From: Firmicutes bacterium AM41-11
GTDB taxonomy: Bacteria > Bacillota_I > Bacilli_A > Erysipelotrichales > Erysipelotrichaceae
Direction: 5' to 3'
Assembly: GCA_003480165.1 (NCBI GenBank)
Contig: QUIQ01000003.1
Span: forward strand, 1 to 64,000
DNA length: 64,000 nucleotides
Positions 1 through 8,915 of this stretch are shown piece after piece. The notes beneath the pieces are model-generated. The model was given only the letters and a program-made list of their open reading frames with translations, was not told where the DNA came from and did no database searches. Each line of letters starts with the position of its first letter. The first letter of the stretch is position 1. Made by a program: the position numbers and the translations under genes.

Positions 1-1
1 T

Positions 2-1541
2 GTTCAAATAATACCAATTATCGCATTCCTTAAGAACGCTGTTCCTGCCATTCCTTTGTCGTCTTTGTTCAAATAATACCAATTATCGCATTCCTTAAGA
101 ACCTTGGCGACGAGTTATGATTTAGCGGAGTGGTTCAAATAATACCAATTATCGCATTCCTTAAGAACTGGAAGAGAGTTAAGGAGGAATAAAAAATGTT
201 CAAATAATACCAATTATCGCATTCCTTAAGAACTTCATCATCAATTTCATAATACTTGTACAGTTCAAATAATACCAATTATCGCATTCCTTAAGAACGC
301 AACACATTTGGTGTTTTCAGCAACACAGTTCAAATAATACCAATTATCGCATTCCTTAAGAACAACCCTTTAAGGCGAATGTTACAGATATTGTTCAAAT
401 AATACCAATTATCGCATTCCTTAAGAACCAAACAGCGGGTTTATTTGAATCCTAAATGTTCAAATAATACCAATTATCGCATTCCTTAAGAACTTCAAAA
501 AAATATATTAACTTTTATGTTGGTTCAAATAATACCAATTATCGCATTCCTTAAGAACGGTGATAATATTAAAATTGTCGCAGGTGCGGTTCAAATAATA
601 CCAATTATCGCATTCCTTAAGAACTTTAAATGAAAGAGTTAATATTCAAGTATGTTCAAATAATACCAATTATCGCATTCCTTAAGAACTATTCCACCCT
701 AAACTTTCCATGATTGCCTGTTCAAATAATACCAATTATCGCATTCCTTAAGAACGAATGCTTGGCAATTCATATGTGGTGTATGGTTCAAATAATACCA
801 ATTATCGCATTCCTTAAGAACAGCAGGACTAAACATTGATCAGATGAGAGGTTCAAATAATACCAATTATCGCATTCCTTAAGAACCTACGATTCGATTG
901 CACCAATTAGAGATCGTTCAAATAATACCAATTATCGCATTCCTTAAGAACCTCCTTTAATGATTTCAACTCACGAATAAGTTCAAATAATACCAATTAT
1001 CGCATTCCTTAAGAACGGTTTAGCAGTGAAGAAGTACATTTCATGAGTTCAAATAATACCAATTATCGCATTCCTTAAGAACCTGTTAGTTATTAATTTT
1101 CTATTATTATTTGTTCAAATAATACCAATTATCGCATTCCTTAAGAACTGTCCCTGTCTTTTTGATACTTGAGACTTGTTCAAATAATACCAATTATCGC
1201 ATTCCTTAAGAACTAAAACCAAAATCAACATTATTTTTTCACGTTCAAATAATACCAATTATCGCATTCCTTAAGAACCATTATATTATAAAAAATCAAA
1301 CGTTTTCAGTTCAAATAATACCAATTATCGCATTCCTTAAGAACCTGGCTCTTTATATATATTTCTGCATATGGTTCAAATAATACCAATTATCGCATTC
1401 CTTAAGAACTCACTTAAGCACATTCTGGCAACTGCTGAAGTTCAAATAATACCAATTATCGCATTCCTTAAGAACAATTGAAGATATTCAATTTGAATCC
1501 CCATTGTTCAAATAATACCAATTATCGCATTCCTTAAGAAC
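2..1541 (-). CRISPR. Type II-A CRISPR array, 24 repeats, 23 spacers (truncated at left edge)
   Basis: Twenty-four copies of a 36-bp repeat were located by eye, starting at 2, 67, 133, 198, 263, 328, 393, 458, 523, 589, 654, 720, 786, 851, 916, 981, 1047, 1113, 1178, 1243, 1309, 1374, 1440 and 1506. All look identical. On the plus strand the repeat begins GTTCAAATAA and ends CCTTAAGAAC; its outermost four bases are complementary. Spacers are 29 or 30 bp and none is duplicated. The cas operon runs leftward into the array, so the array is probably transcribed on the minus strand, with the newest spacer at 1476-1505. No degenerate terminal repeat is seen, so the array continues left of position 1. 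The spacer at 169-197 contains an AAGGAGGAAT ribosome-site-like sequence, as expected for a spacer taken from a phage gene start; its origin is unknown. Confidence 0.98.
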
Positions 1542-1575
1542 ATGCGTCTATATTTTAGCACAAAAAAGCCTTTAT
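1542..1575 (-). promoter_or_regulatory. Very short CRISPR leader with extended -10 element
   Basis: Only 34 bp separate the csn2 stop codon from the first repeat. On the minus strand this stretch holds TGCTAAAAT (1552-1560), an extended -10 element differing from TGnTATAAT at one position of the hexamer; no clear -35 is seen. Transcription from it would start about four bases before the first repeat. The leader-end signals needed for spacer integration must lie in these few bases or in the csn2 3' end. The promoter call is inference. Confidence 0.5.
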
Positions 1576-2463
1576 TTATACGTTATTTTGAATGTATGCA
1601 TCGTTAGTTTTTAATAAAAAAGTTGTGTTTTCATCGCTAAATAGGTGATATAAATCAATATTTTTTTGCGATTGTTGGTCAATATTCTTCTGAATAAACG
1701 AATGAAAAATGTATGATAATCTAGAAATATCTTCTAATCGAATATCAAATTCCTCTTTAAAATCACACTTAGATAGTTTTATAAAATTTATTTTTTCTCT
1801 AGTTTCAAAATTAAAATTTTCAATATCTTCATTATCAATAAAGAAGTATGTATTCGGTGTTTTCACTTTTTCAATCCAACTAAAAACAGAAGAAGTGACC
1901 GGGAAATCAAGATAAACCAAATTTGTTTTATCTTGATTTAAATAAAGCATCAAATTATAAACCATTTTATACTTATCCTCAGAGGATACCTCTTGAACAT
2001 TCACTTGTAACATTTGTAAAATTGCTCCAATGTTAAAATCGTTCATTTCAATTTGAACATAATTGTCTACTCCTCTATTTATAATTTTTTGAAACTCATA
2101 AAATCCTTTATCTGTTAATAAATCTTTACATCCCATTCTAATTTTTTCTATGGATAAGAACCAATCCGGATTATTTTGAATCAATTCAACCAATTCTGTA
2201 TTGAATACTGATTTTGCTTTAAATTGAAAATTAGTCTCTATTGAATCAGCATAAGGTATGTAAATAAAATTACAATCTAAATCATGCACTATCTCATTTT
2301 TATCCGATAACAATAAAGCTTTGTTTTTCTTTTTTGCCATACACAGATTGGTTAAACATTGGATTAGATCTTCTTTATAATTTGAAGTAACTACAATATT
2401 TACTAATGCATCTAAAGGCAATATATAAGTATTTTCTGTTTCCAAACTCTTAATCTTCATCAT
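1576..2463 (-). CDS. csn2: CRISPR-associated protein Csn2 (type II-A adaptation)
   Basis: A 295-residue protein encoded last in the cas operon, between cas2 and the array, the standard place of csn2. Csn2 forms a ring on DNA ends and works with Cas1, Cas2 and Cas9 in spacer acquisition. The sequence is divergent, and I rely on position, size and overall composition. It is longer than the ~220-residue streptococcal form, so it may belong to a longer Csn2 subgroup. The start overlaps the end of cas2 by 14 bp and follows GGAGGGATGA, suggesting translational coupling. Csn2 marks the locus as subtype II-A. Confidence 0.85.
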   Translation of the reverse strand: MMKIKSLETENTYILPLDALVNIVVTSNYKEDLIQCLTNLCMAKKKNKALLLSDKNEIVHDLDCNFIYIPYADSIETNFQFKAKSVFNTELVELIQNNPDWFLSIEKIRMGCKDLLTDKGFYEFQKIINRGVDNYVQIEMNDFNIGAILQMLQVNVQEVSSEDKYKMVYNLMLYLNQDKTNLVYLDFPVTSSVFSWIEKVKTPNTYFFIDNEDIENFNFETREKINFIKLSKCDFKEEFDIRLEDISRLSYIFHSFIQKNIDQQSQKNIDLYHLFSDENTTFLLKTNDAYIQNNV

Positions 2464-2794
2464 TCATCCCTCCTATCACAAGAGTTCGATCTGTTGTAGT
2501 AATTTTTTCTTGCATGGAATATGAATCAAATACATTTACCATGCTTAAATATTGATTTTCACTGATGACCATAAAGCGAATATCTCCTTTGATTGGAGCA
2601 TTCGCTTTAACCCTATTTGCTGCTGTTTTTGCAGAGTCTTTATTAATACACAGTTTTGCGTAAACCGAATACTGGACCCGTAAATATCCATCATTTTTTA
2701 AGTACTTTACAAATGAACGATATTCGCGTAGATCTTGTTTTGTTTTTGTTGGTAAATCAAAAAATAACAATAATCGCATAAATCTATTATTCAC
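2450..2794 (-). CDS. cas2: CRISPR-associated endonuclease Cas2
   Basis: Cas2 bridges two Cas1 dimers in the spacer-integration complex. The protein has the ferredoxin-like core opening RLLLFFDLPT and the segment FVKYLKNDGYLRVQYSVYAKL, typical of type II Cas2. The 114-codon frame begins with GTG inside the end of cas1 (8-bp overlap). An ATG five codons later (2779), directly before RLLLFFD, is the start usual for the family and gives 109 residues; neither start has a convincing ribosome site, so the choice is open. It sits between cas1 and csn2. Confidence 0.93.
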   Translation of the reverse strand: MNNRFMRLLLFFDLPTKTKQDLREYRSFVKYLKNDGYLRVQYSVYAKLCINKDSAKTAANRVKANAPIKGDIRFMVISENQYLSMVNVFDSYSMQEKITTTDRTLVIGGMNDED

Positions 2795-3686
2795 AATTTA
2801 ATTGAATTCCTTTTTTCACATCAATACGCAAAACCTCTTCTGTCTTTTCATTAAGAAAAGCTATATAGGAATCAACTATATCTTCAATTGCATCATTTAA
2901 ACGGAACCATTTGCCATCTACAAACACTTTTGCTTGTAGTAACTCGATAATTGCTTGTTTTTCCGCAATCGAAAATCGATCAGTAATTGAGTCATAAGCC
3001 CATGCATCTACAACTGCACGAATTGGCTCTATAAAATCATAAGTAAGATTAAATGCATTAGCTTCACCAATGTGATGGATTCCTAATTGTGTTAATAGTC
3101 CACGAGCAACAACACATTTTGAAATGTAACTTGCAACAATCTTATACCCATAATTCAATGCAAAATTCACTGCACTTAAATCATCTCGAGTAAAATCTGA
3201 GCCAAACAAAGTTTTAAAATAAATCCTTGCACTAGCTCCTTCTCGATTCGTCTGATCATCATTATAAATTGAATTCTTATACTCTTTTAATAAATCAATC
3301 GGTGCATTTTCTATTTCAAATAATTGAAGAACATCCATTTCACTTTGAATTTTATCTCGCACAATTAATTTCCAAAGTTTCTTTTTTCTGGTCTTCTTCC
3401 AATTGATTTGCTTATTCAGTTGTTTAAAAACCAAAGAGTGAGTGTTAAATGCCTGAAACACTCCAATAGGATCATTGTGACTATCACAAATAACTACATT
3501 AATATTATGTTCAATAAGTTGGGATAATAAAGGAATAGTAATGACTGTTTTATCATGAGAAAAAATAACGGTATCTAAATCACAAAGAGGAATATTGTGA
3601 TACTCATCACCAATAGTGATTTTCATTCGATTCATTGTTAACGATACTTTACATTCTGAACCTATGACGACTGTTTTCCAGCTCAT
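2787..3686 (-). CDS. cas1: CRISPR-associated endonuclease Cas1
   Basis: Cas1 is the integrase that inserts new spacers at the leader-repeat junction. The protein starts SWKTVVIGSECKVSL, matching the N-terminal strand region of type II Cas1, and has the central helical metal-binding domain (residues ~130-270, with NREGASARIYFKTLF). I chose the ATG at 3686 (299 residues). The frame stays open to 3719, but the extra codons lie across the tracrRNA terminator and have no ribosome site, and family members start near MSW/MGW. No clear Shine-Dalgarno precedes 3686 either. An ATG at 3695 is an alternative. Confidence 0.93.
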   Translation of the reverse strand: MSWKTVVIGSECKVSLTMNRMKITIGDEYHNIPLCDLDTVIFSHDKTVITIPLLSQLIEHNINVVICDSHNDPIGVFQAFNTHSLVFKQLNKQINWKKTRKKKLWKLIVRDKIQSEMDVLQLFEIENAPIDLLKEYKNSIYNDDQTNREGASARIYFKTLFGSDFTRDDLSAVNFALNYGYKIVASYISKCVVARGLLTQLGIHHIGEANAFNLTYDFIEPIRAVVDAWAYDSITDRFSIAEKQAIIELLQAKVFVDGKWFRLNDAIEDIVDSYIAFLNEKTEEVLRIDVKKGIQLNCE

Positions 3687-3698
3687 ATAAACCATTAT

Positions 3699-3729
3699 AA
3701 AAAAGTGAGGTGAACACAATTGTCACCTC
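3699..3729 (-). terminator. tracrRNA intrinsic terminator
   Basis: On the minus strand GAGGTGA (3729-3723 arm) and TCACCTC pair across a 9-base loop, and TTTTTT follows at 3704-3699. It lies just upstream of the chosen cas1 start, so transcripts from the cas9 promoter must read through it to express cas1-cas2-csn2. This may set adaptation genes below tracrRNA level (inference). Confidence 0.8.
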
Positions 3730-3786
3730 TAATAGTTTTCGAATTTTCTTATTCTTCCAGAATGCGTTAATTCGTATTATTTGAAC
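3699..3786 (-). ncRNA. tracrRNA for the type II-A system
   Basis: On the minus strand, 3786 to 3751 is a 36-base anti-repeat. Its plus-strand copy matches the crRNA-sense repeat at 30 of 36 positions, with mismatches at repeat positions 1, 7, 8, 9, 17 and 23. Positions 2-6 and 10-16 would pair as lower and upper stems around a 3x3 internal loop, the bulge geometry typical of type II-A duplexes. The anti-repeat is followed by an AT-rich linker and a 7-bp hairpin with six T residues (intrinsic terminator). The predicted RNA is about 88 nt. It lies between cas9 and cas1 in operon orientation. RNA ends are inferred from the promoter and terminator. Confidence 0.88.
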
Positions 3787-3790
3787 AACA

Positions 3791-6700
3791 TCATTCTATC
3801 ATGTCCCGACAAATACGCCAAGAAAAATCTTCTTTACGTATCTTAGAAAATTTATTTGCTGCTCGATTTGGTCCAGAAATCACCAGTTTACCATCTTCAT
3901 TTTTATGGAAACGAACTCCCAGTATAGATGCTTTTACTTTAAAGTATTGACCATCTTCATCACTCTTAAAACGATCTGCAACTGGCTTAAATTGTCCTAC
4001 GATAGTAGGTGGTGTACACTCACGATTTATTATCAAATTAAAGAATGCCATTGTCTCTAAAAAATTATTGAATGAAAGACATTTTTTCAAGTTATCTCTA
4101 ATTGCTTTTCCATAACGATCAACATCGTTAATAGCCATTAGATTATCCATACAGTAAGTAATTAATTCATCTTTATTCACTTCAGAAAATGGAATTGCAT
4201 TAGAACTTTTATTCCTTCCAATTCTAATATTAAATTCATCGACAATTGGATAAAATGACTCTCGCACCTGCGCGGAAATATCATCATAAGAGAAAATATT
4301 TATATGTTTCATTTCGAGCTTCTTATTTGCTATGCTACCAATATTAAACATCTGAAGTTCATTATTGACTGAATCATAAATCAAATCATTCTTAAAGGCT
4401 CTAAAACGGAAATAGCCTTGGATAATATCACCATTTTCATCAAACAATTCAGGAACTTTATAGTATTCCTTTACTAAGAATTTATACTTATCCTGATCAA
4501 TCCGCCCTTGATCATCAATAATAACTTTTGGAATATGAACACCTAAGTGCTTCTTCTTTCCCCTCTTATTTGTATACTTATAAAAGTCTACGGCTACACA
4601 GTTAATTGCACTAAAAATATGTTTGTCATTATTAATTCCAAATTCACCAAGAATTCCTTTTTTTGTTTCTTTCGTTGTTTTCTTATCCTTTTGTGGATAA
4701 ATGGTTGCATCAAAGAATTGCCCTTTATAATTCTTTTCAGCCTTTACCGAGAATAAAGGAACTCTAGATTTCACTTGAGACAATAAAGAATCTTGATCAT
4801 TCAATCGTTCATGAAAAGCCTTTTGATACATAATCCAAGTAAAACCACCAAAATCTTTCTCTGCTTGGTTCTTTTCATTTTTATTCAAATTCAATAAGAA
4901 ATTATGATACGCTTTCATGTTTCCTCTTGAATCATAATTTGGATAATACGTTAATAACATCTTATCTACTATAGCTAGAATAGCTGCATCATGCGCATGG
5001 TGTTGTACACCAACATCACGGTTTTTCTGCATGTGGAAACCATTTTTACGATATGTATCTGTAAATGCACTCTTTAAAGCTACAACATGCGTATCATAAT
5101 GGTTTACGTCATGATAAGCATTTAGGATAGCCATAAATTCTTTAATGATATAACGTGTATCCACTAAGTTTCGATTGATAAAGCCTTCGACATCTTTTGA
5201 ACTCTTCAATAACAAACGATCTTTCTTCTTTTCTGAAATCATCTTTAATTCAAATAAGCTATTTACTCTTCTCACAAATGAACTAGATGTAATAAATTGC
5301 TCATCTGAATTTAAAGCCTCACCGGATTCAATAAATTCTAATGGCACTCGATTTGACTTGGCGGCATTTAATGATTTAGAAATCAACATCATATTATCCA
5401 TCGAATTATCTCCGAATCCACGTGGTAAAATATGATCCATCTCATAATTATCCAAACGATTTATATCGATTCTTTCTCCAGAAATCATATCTAATCCATT
5501 CTGACGAATATACAGTTCGATTTTTCGTTTATTCCTAGATAAATATGTTTCAATTTCTTCCCAATCTACCATTTCATTTCCTTTGAATAAATGATTCGAC
5601 TTTTGTTCTTTGATTTGTTTCTTCAAATAATCATAAGCTGATTTCATCTGATCAAAGTGTTTTGCTGGAACTTCTCCTTTTCGAGAACTATCTTTTAGAT
5701 CTCGCGCTGTTTCTATAACGACTCTTTTAGGAACACCATAAATAGAAATAATTTCCTTGTATACCTTCATACATTCATTTAAAGATCGAATAACTGGACG
5801 AGAAATCGGCATAAAAGGTTTGCCATCATCCATTAGTAAATCAATGGATAACTCCTTATTTTCTTTTAACTTAGCTTTATATTTATTAGCATCGAAATCA
5901 ATCTTATTTCCATAAACATCTGTTGCACTATGAATACGCGTCATTTGTTCATTAACAAATTCTGCCGTATTGTCTTCAAACAATAATTCAAGTAAAGAAT
6001 GATTTTCTTGATCCATAGGTGTGTCACAAATAAATGCTTTAGAAAACGCATAGAATTTTTTTGAAGAAAGTTTAGATAGTTTAGAGGATACATCCTCTTG
6101 ATAACCCTGTTTAATGAAATACTGTTTCTTTGAACTTTCTTCATCAAACAAATTGATACTTAAAATAATATCTTCAAGCTGTTTAATTTTATTTTCTTCT
6201 GCAAAAACATCTAAAATGGATTTTAGTCTTAGTTCAGGAAGAAGAGAAACAATTGGATGATAAAGCGTTAAACTATTCTTAAAATTCTTTCCAAAACCAC
6301 CATTTTTAGGGCCAAACGACTGCAAATTCAATAAATCTTTCACTTCATCATATTTTATTATTTCCTTTTTCTTTAAGAAAAGCTCATCAAAAATATGAAT
6401 CTTATCCTTCATTGTTAAATAGTACGTATTTCCATCCGTATCTTTTGCCGTCAAAATATTCATTTCATTCACAATACTAAATACTTCTGCTAACAAAGAT
6501 CCTTTTGGCAAAGCAAATTCATCAGGAAGATAGGTACATCTTGATATCATTTGATACTTCCATTTTTTAATACTGGCTTCTTCGTCTACTGCATGCAATT
6601 CTTTGGTTGAGTAATCATAACTATACTTAAAGGCATGATTTTTAGTTAACCAAGCATTCTTTGCGGATTCGTCCAGAGGTCCAATATAATAAGGAATTCG

Positions 6701-7813
6701 TGTTTTAATAATTCCTAGACAAACTTCAATAAAAGCGTTTGTGATTTTCGGATTATATCTCTGTTGGGTTTCAAGAATACGTTTTGCTTCTTTCAAATAT
6801 AATCCATTCGGAAATTTATTTTCCATATTCTTTACAACACGTAAACGATTTCCGTTCACACCTGTTGACGACATCTTTGCTTGAATCTCTTTTTTCTTTT
6901 TATCGTATTCTTCGTTGTCAGTGTTTTCTAATTTATAAACCTCTTTCACATTATCTAATTCAGCAACATTTAATTGGCAAATATAATTATATTTTTTAAG
7001 AATAGCCGCAATATTAATTAAGTCATACAACTCAATAATGCCTTCTAAAAAATCATTCAAGCTATCTTTTTTCAATAACTCTTGTACTTTGACATTCGTT
7101 GCACTCTCAGGTAAGACAACAGATTCAGAAATCTTTGTTAATTCACCTTTATAACCAGCAATCAATTTACAAATTTCTAAAAGTGCAGCATCCATCTCTT
7201 CAGTTTCAACACAATCCATCTTTTTAAATTTGGATTTTATTTCATTACTTTTCAGTTTCTTATTATAGATTTCTTTAAGAACTTCTTTTTCAAATTCTTC
7301 TTTACCTTCAATTGAAGAAAAAGTGAAATAATCATTCGTTAATGCATAAAACTTTTCTTTAAACAAATCAAAAGTTACTGTATCTCTTTCAAAATTTACG
7401 TTTTCCAACAAAAAATGGCCACGCGTTTTACAAATGTTATAAAGACATAATATAAGTTCTCTAGTAGAAACTGGATTATCCAAAGCTTTATTACGCAAAT
7501 GATAAACCGTTTCTTCTTTTGGTCTTTTAATCAAATCATTATTTGTTGTATAAGACAAATACCCTTCTTGTTTCAATTCATCTTCTGTGACCAAACCGAA
7601 ATCCACAAAAGCCATTAGCAATTGTTTTTCACGCCATTTTCTTCGTCTTTGTGTTCTTCGAGCAGACCTAAATCCTCTGGCCTGTTGAGCAGAAGTGGCT
7701 TCATTAAAAACATGCGAACCAAATTCAATTAATTTTGCATGATCAGGATCAACAACAGCCCAACCAACAGAACCAATTCCAATATCAAAACTAACTGTTA
7801 AATTATTATTCAT
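3791..7813 (-). CDS. cas9: CRISPR-associated endonuclease Cas9 (type II-A)
   Basis: RNA-guided DNA endonuclease of 1340 residues, the size usual for II-A. Domains in order: RuvC-I with the nucleophile Asp in VSFDIGIGSVGWAV (residues ~8-22); the Arg-rich bridge helix RGFRSARRTQRRRKWREK (~47-64); the large REC lobe; RuvC-II with Glu in VVIETARDL; the HNH domain with YEMDHILPRGF and the conserved Asn in SLNAAKSN; RuvC-III with HHAHDA; then the C-terminal PAM-interacting region. All catalytic residues are present, so it should be active. The start follows GAGAGAGG. The promoter upstream overlaps a palindrome, and the 3' end carries the tracrRNA promoter. The PAM cannot be deduced here. Confidence 0.98.
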   Translation of the reverse strand: MNNNLTVSFDIGIGSVGWAVVDPDHAKLIEFGSHVFNEATSAQQARGFRSARRTQRRRKWREKQLLMAFVDFGLVTEDELKQEGYLSYTTNNDLIKRPKEETVYHLRNKALDNPVSTRELILCLYNICKTRGHFLLENVNFERDTVTFDLFKEKFYALTNDYFTFSSIEGKEEFEKEVLKEIYNKKLKSNEIKSKFKKMDCVETEEMDAALLEICKLIAGYKGELTKISESVVLPESATNVKVQELLKKDSLNDFLEGIIELYDLINIAAILKKYNYICQLNVAELDNVKEVYKLENTDNEEYDKKKKEIQAKMSSTGVNGNRLRVVKNMENKFPNGLYLKEAKRILETQQRYNPKITNAFIEVCLGIIKTRIPYYIGPLDESAKNAWLTKNHAFKYSYDYSTKELHAVDEEASIKKWKYQMISRCTYLPDEFALPKGSLLAEVFSIVNEMNILTAKDTDGNTYYLTMKDKIHIFDELFLKKKEIIKYDEVKDLLNLQSFGPKNGGFGKNFKNSLTLYHPIVSLLPELRLKSILDVFAEENKIKQLEDIILSINLFDEESSKKQYFIKQGYQEDVSSKLSKLSSKKFYAFSKAFICDTPMDQENHSLLELLFEDNTAEFVNEQMTRIHSATDVYGNKIDFDANKYKAKLKENKELSIDLLMDDGKPFMPISRPVIRSLNECMKVYKEIISIYGVPKRVVIETARDLKDSSRKGEVPAKHFDQMKSAYDYLKKQIKEQKSNHLFKGNEMVDWEEIETYLSRNKRKIELYIRQNGLDMISGERIDINRLDNYEMDHILPRGFGDNSMDNMMLISKSLNAAKSNRVPLEFIESGEALNSDEQFITSSSFVRRVNSLFELKMISEKKKDRLLLKSSKDVEGFINRNLVDTRYIIKEFMAILNAYHDVNHYDTHVVALKSAFTDTYRKNGFHMQKNRDVGVQHHAHDAAILAIVDKMLLTYYPNYDSRGNMKAYHNFLLNLNKNEKNQAEKDFGGFTWIMYQKAFHERLNDQDSLLSQVKSRVPLFSVKAEKNYKGQFFDATIYPQKDKKTTKETKKGILGEFGINNDKHIFSAINCVAVDFYKYTNKRGKKKHLGVHIPKVIIDDQGRIDQDKYKFLVKEYYKVPELFDENGDIIQGYFRFRAFKNDLIYDSVNNELQMFNIGSIANKKLEMKHINIFSYDDISAQVRESFYPIVDEFNIRIGRNKSSNAIPFSEVNKDELITYCMDNLMAINDVDRYGKAIRDNLKKCLSFNNFLETMAFFNLIINRECTPPTIVGQFKPVADRFKSDEDGQYFKVKASILGVRFHKNEDGKLVISGPNRAANKFSKIRKEDFSWRICRDMIE
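3793..3821 (-). promoter_or_regulatory. tracrRNA promoter inside the cas9 3' end
   Basis: On the minus strand TTGGCG (3821-3816) is followed after exactly 17 bp by the extended -10 TGATAGAAT (hexamer TAGAAT at 3798-3793). The element covers the last cas9 codons and reaches the stop codon. A start seven bases downstream falls on G3786, the first base of the anti-repeat. Confidence 0.7.
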
Positions 7814-7841
7814 CTTAAACCTCTCTCTACCAGTTAATAGG

Positions 7842-7877
7842 ATTATACCACTATTATGTAAAAGCTTACATATAGTG
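7842..7877 (-). promoter_or_regulatory. cas9 operon promoter overlapped by a 29-bp palindrome
   Basis: On the minus strand TGGTATAAT (7850-7842) is a consensus extended -10; the -35 region is poor. An inverted repeat spans 7849-7877: left arm CACTATTATGTAA, right arm TTACATATAGTG, four-base centre, arms perfect except for one inserted T. It covers the promoter from about -11 to -40, where a repressor would sit. Further ATAGTG/CACT copies occur at 7872-7880 and 7902-7908. The binding protein is unknown. Confidence 0.6.
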
Positions 7878-7912
7878 ATACTTGCAGTACTAACACCTTA
7901 TTATCACTTATA

Positions 7913-7940
7913 TTGACATTATGAATGACAGAAATATAAA
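7913..7940 (+). promoter_or_regulatory. Strong plus-strand promoter between cas9 and fic
   Basis: TTGACA (7913-7918) and TATAAA (7935-7940) are spaced by 16 bp. It points away from cas9 and toward the 3' end of the minus-strand fic gene. No plus-strand ORF follows, so any transcript would be a small RNA or antisense to fic. Chance occurrence in AT-rich DNA cannot be excluded. Confidence 0.4.
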
Positions 7941-8024
7941 TTTATAGTATTTTCTAAAAAAAACATCCATTTCATAATGAATCCCATTAGTTAGACACAA
8001 TTGAATTGACCATGATTGTAAGAC

Positions 8025-8915
8025 TTAATAGCTAATCCAAAAATAATCCAAGTATGTTTTATACCTATCTTGTGCACTCAAACAAGTATCTATCAAAAAT
8101 CCTTTTTCACTATCCCATTCTTTTAAGCTTCGATAATAATACAGTTTCAAATGATCTTCAATAATGAATGGAACGATATTGTATTTCAAACATTCTTTGA
8201 ATAAAATCAAGCGTCCTACACGACCATTGCCATCTTGAAAGGGATGGATCCGTTCAAATTTTACGTGGAAATCTAGAATATCTTCAAAGGTCTTTTCGTT
8301 CTTGTTGTTATAATCTGCCAACAATTCCTTCATCTTTTTTGGCACCTCTTCTGGAAGAGCCGTTTTTCTACCACCGACTTCATTGGGTAATTTCTTGTAG
8401 TCACCAACCACAAACCAGTCCTTTCTAGAATCACTGGTACCATTTTTTAAAATGAGATGTAAGTCCTTAATAAATTTTTCTGTCAATGGTTTTTTTGCGT
8501 GTTCAATAATCTCATCAACACAGCGAAAATGATTTGCTGTTTCAATCACATCATCTACATTCAGTACTTCTTTTTCTATACCAATGGTATTAGTCTCAAA
8601 GATATATCGAGTCTGATCATGGGTTAGCCGACTGCCTTCCATATGATTCGAATTATAGGTTAAATCAATCTGGGTCTTATGATAAATACCTCCAGAGTAT
8701 TGATTAACTTTCTCATCTTGTAAAATATCCAGTAAGTTTTTTGGCTTTTCTTTCTTTTTGTTCGCACGTTCTGGCTTTTGTGCATTTTCTGGTATATTCC
8801 ATGTTTTTCCAAGAAGAAATGCACCCACTACTCGACCATGGGCACAATAATTTCTTACACTACGTTCAGATACATTCCATTTTTTTGCGATTTCAGCAAC
8901 TGTAAGATATTTCAT
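8025..8915 (-). CDS. Fic family AMP-transferase-like protein with N-terminal HTH
   Basis: Fic enzymes transfer AMP or related groups to proteins. The core motif HPFQDGNGRVGR is complete, so catalysis is expected. An inhibitory-helix motif SNHMEG (S-x3-E-G) precedes the Fic fold, as in self-inhibited class II Fic proteins. The first ~45 residues (KYLTVAEIAKKWNVSERSVRNYC) form a MerR/excisionase-like winged helix, so it may bind DNA. I start at 8915 (296 residues) because AAAGGAAG lies upstream at normal spacing; a start at 8933 would put that site inside the gene. It stands alone beside cas9 and could be a stress or toxin-like module. Its target is unknown. Confidence 0.85.
   Translation of the reverse strand: MKYLTVAEIAKKWNVSERSVRNYCAHGRVVGAFLLGKTWNIPENAQKPERANKKKEKPKNLLDILQDEKVNQYSGGIYHKTQIDLTYNSNHMEGSRLTHDQTRYIFETNTIGIEKEVLNVDDVIETANHFRCVDEIIEHAKKPLTEKFIKDLHLILKNGTSDSRKDWFVVGDYKKLPNEVGGRKTALPEEVPKKMKELLADYNNKNEKTFEDILDFHVKFERIHPFQDGNGRVGRLILFKECLKYNIVPFIIEDHLKLYYYRSLKEWDSEKGFLIDTCLSAQDRYKTYLDYFWISY

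Noticed and set aside
2..1541. Self-targeting spacers
   Set aside because: No spacer was seen to match another part of this window by eye; a genome-wide search would be needed.
3687..3719. N-terminal extension of Cas1 to 310 residues
   Set aside because: The extra codons lie on the tracrRNA terminator, have no ribosome site, and family members start near the SWKTV segment.
7814..8024. tracrRNA upstream of cas9
   Set aside because: No anti-repeat found there; the clear anti-repeat lies between cas9 and cas1.
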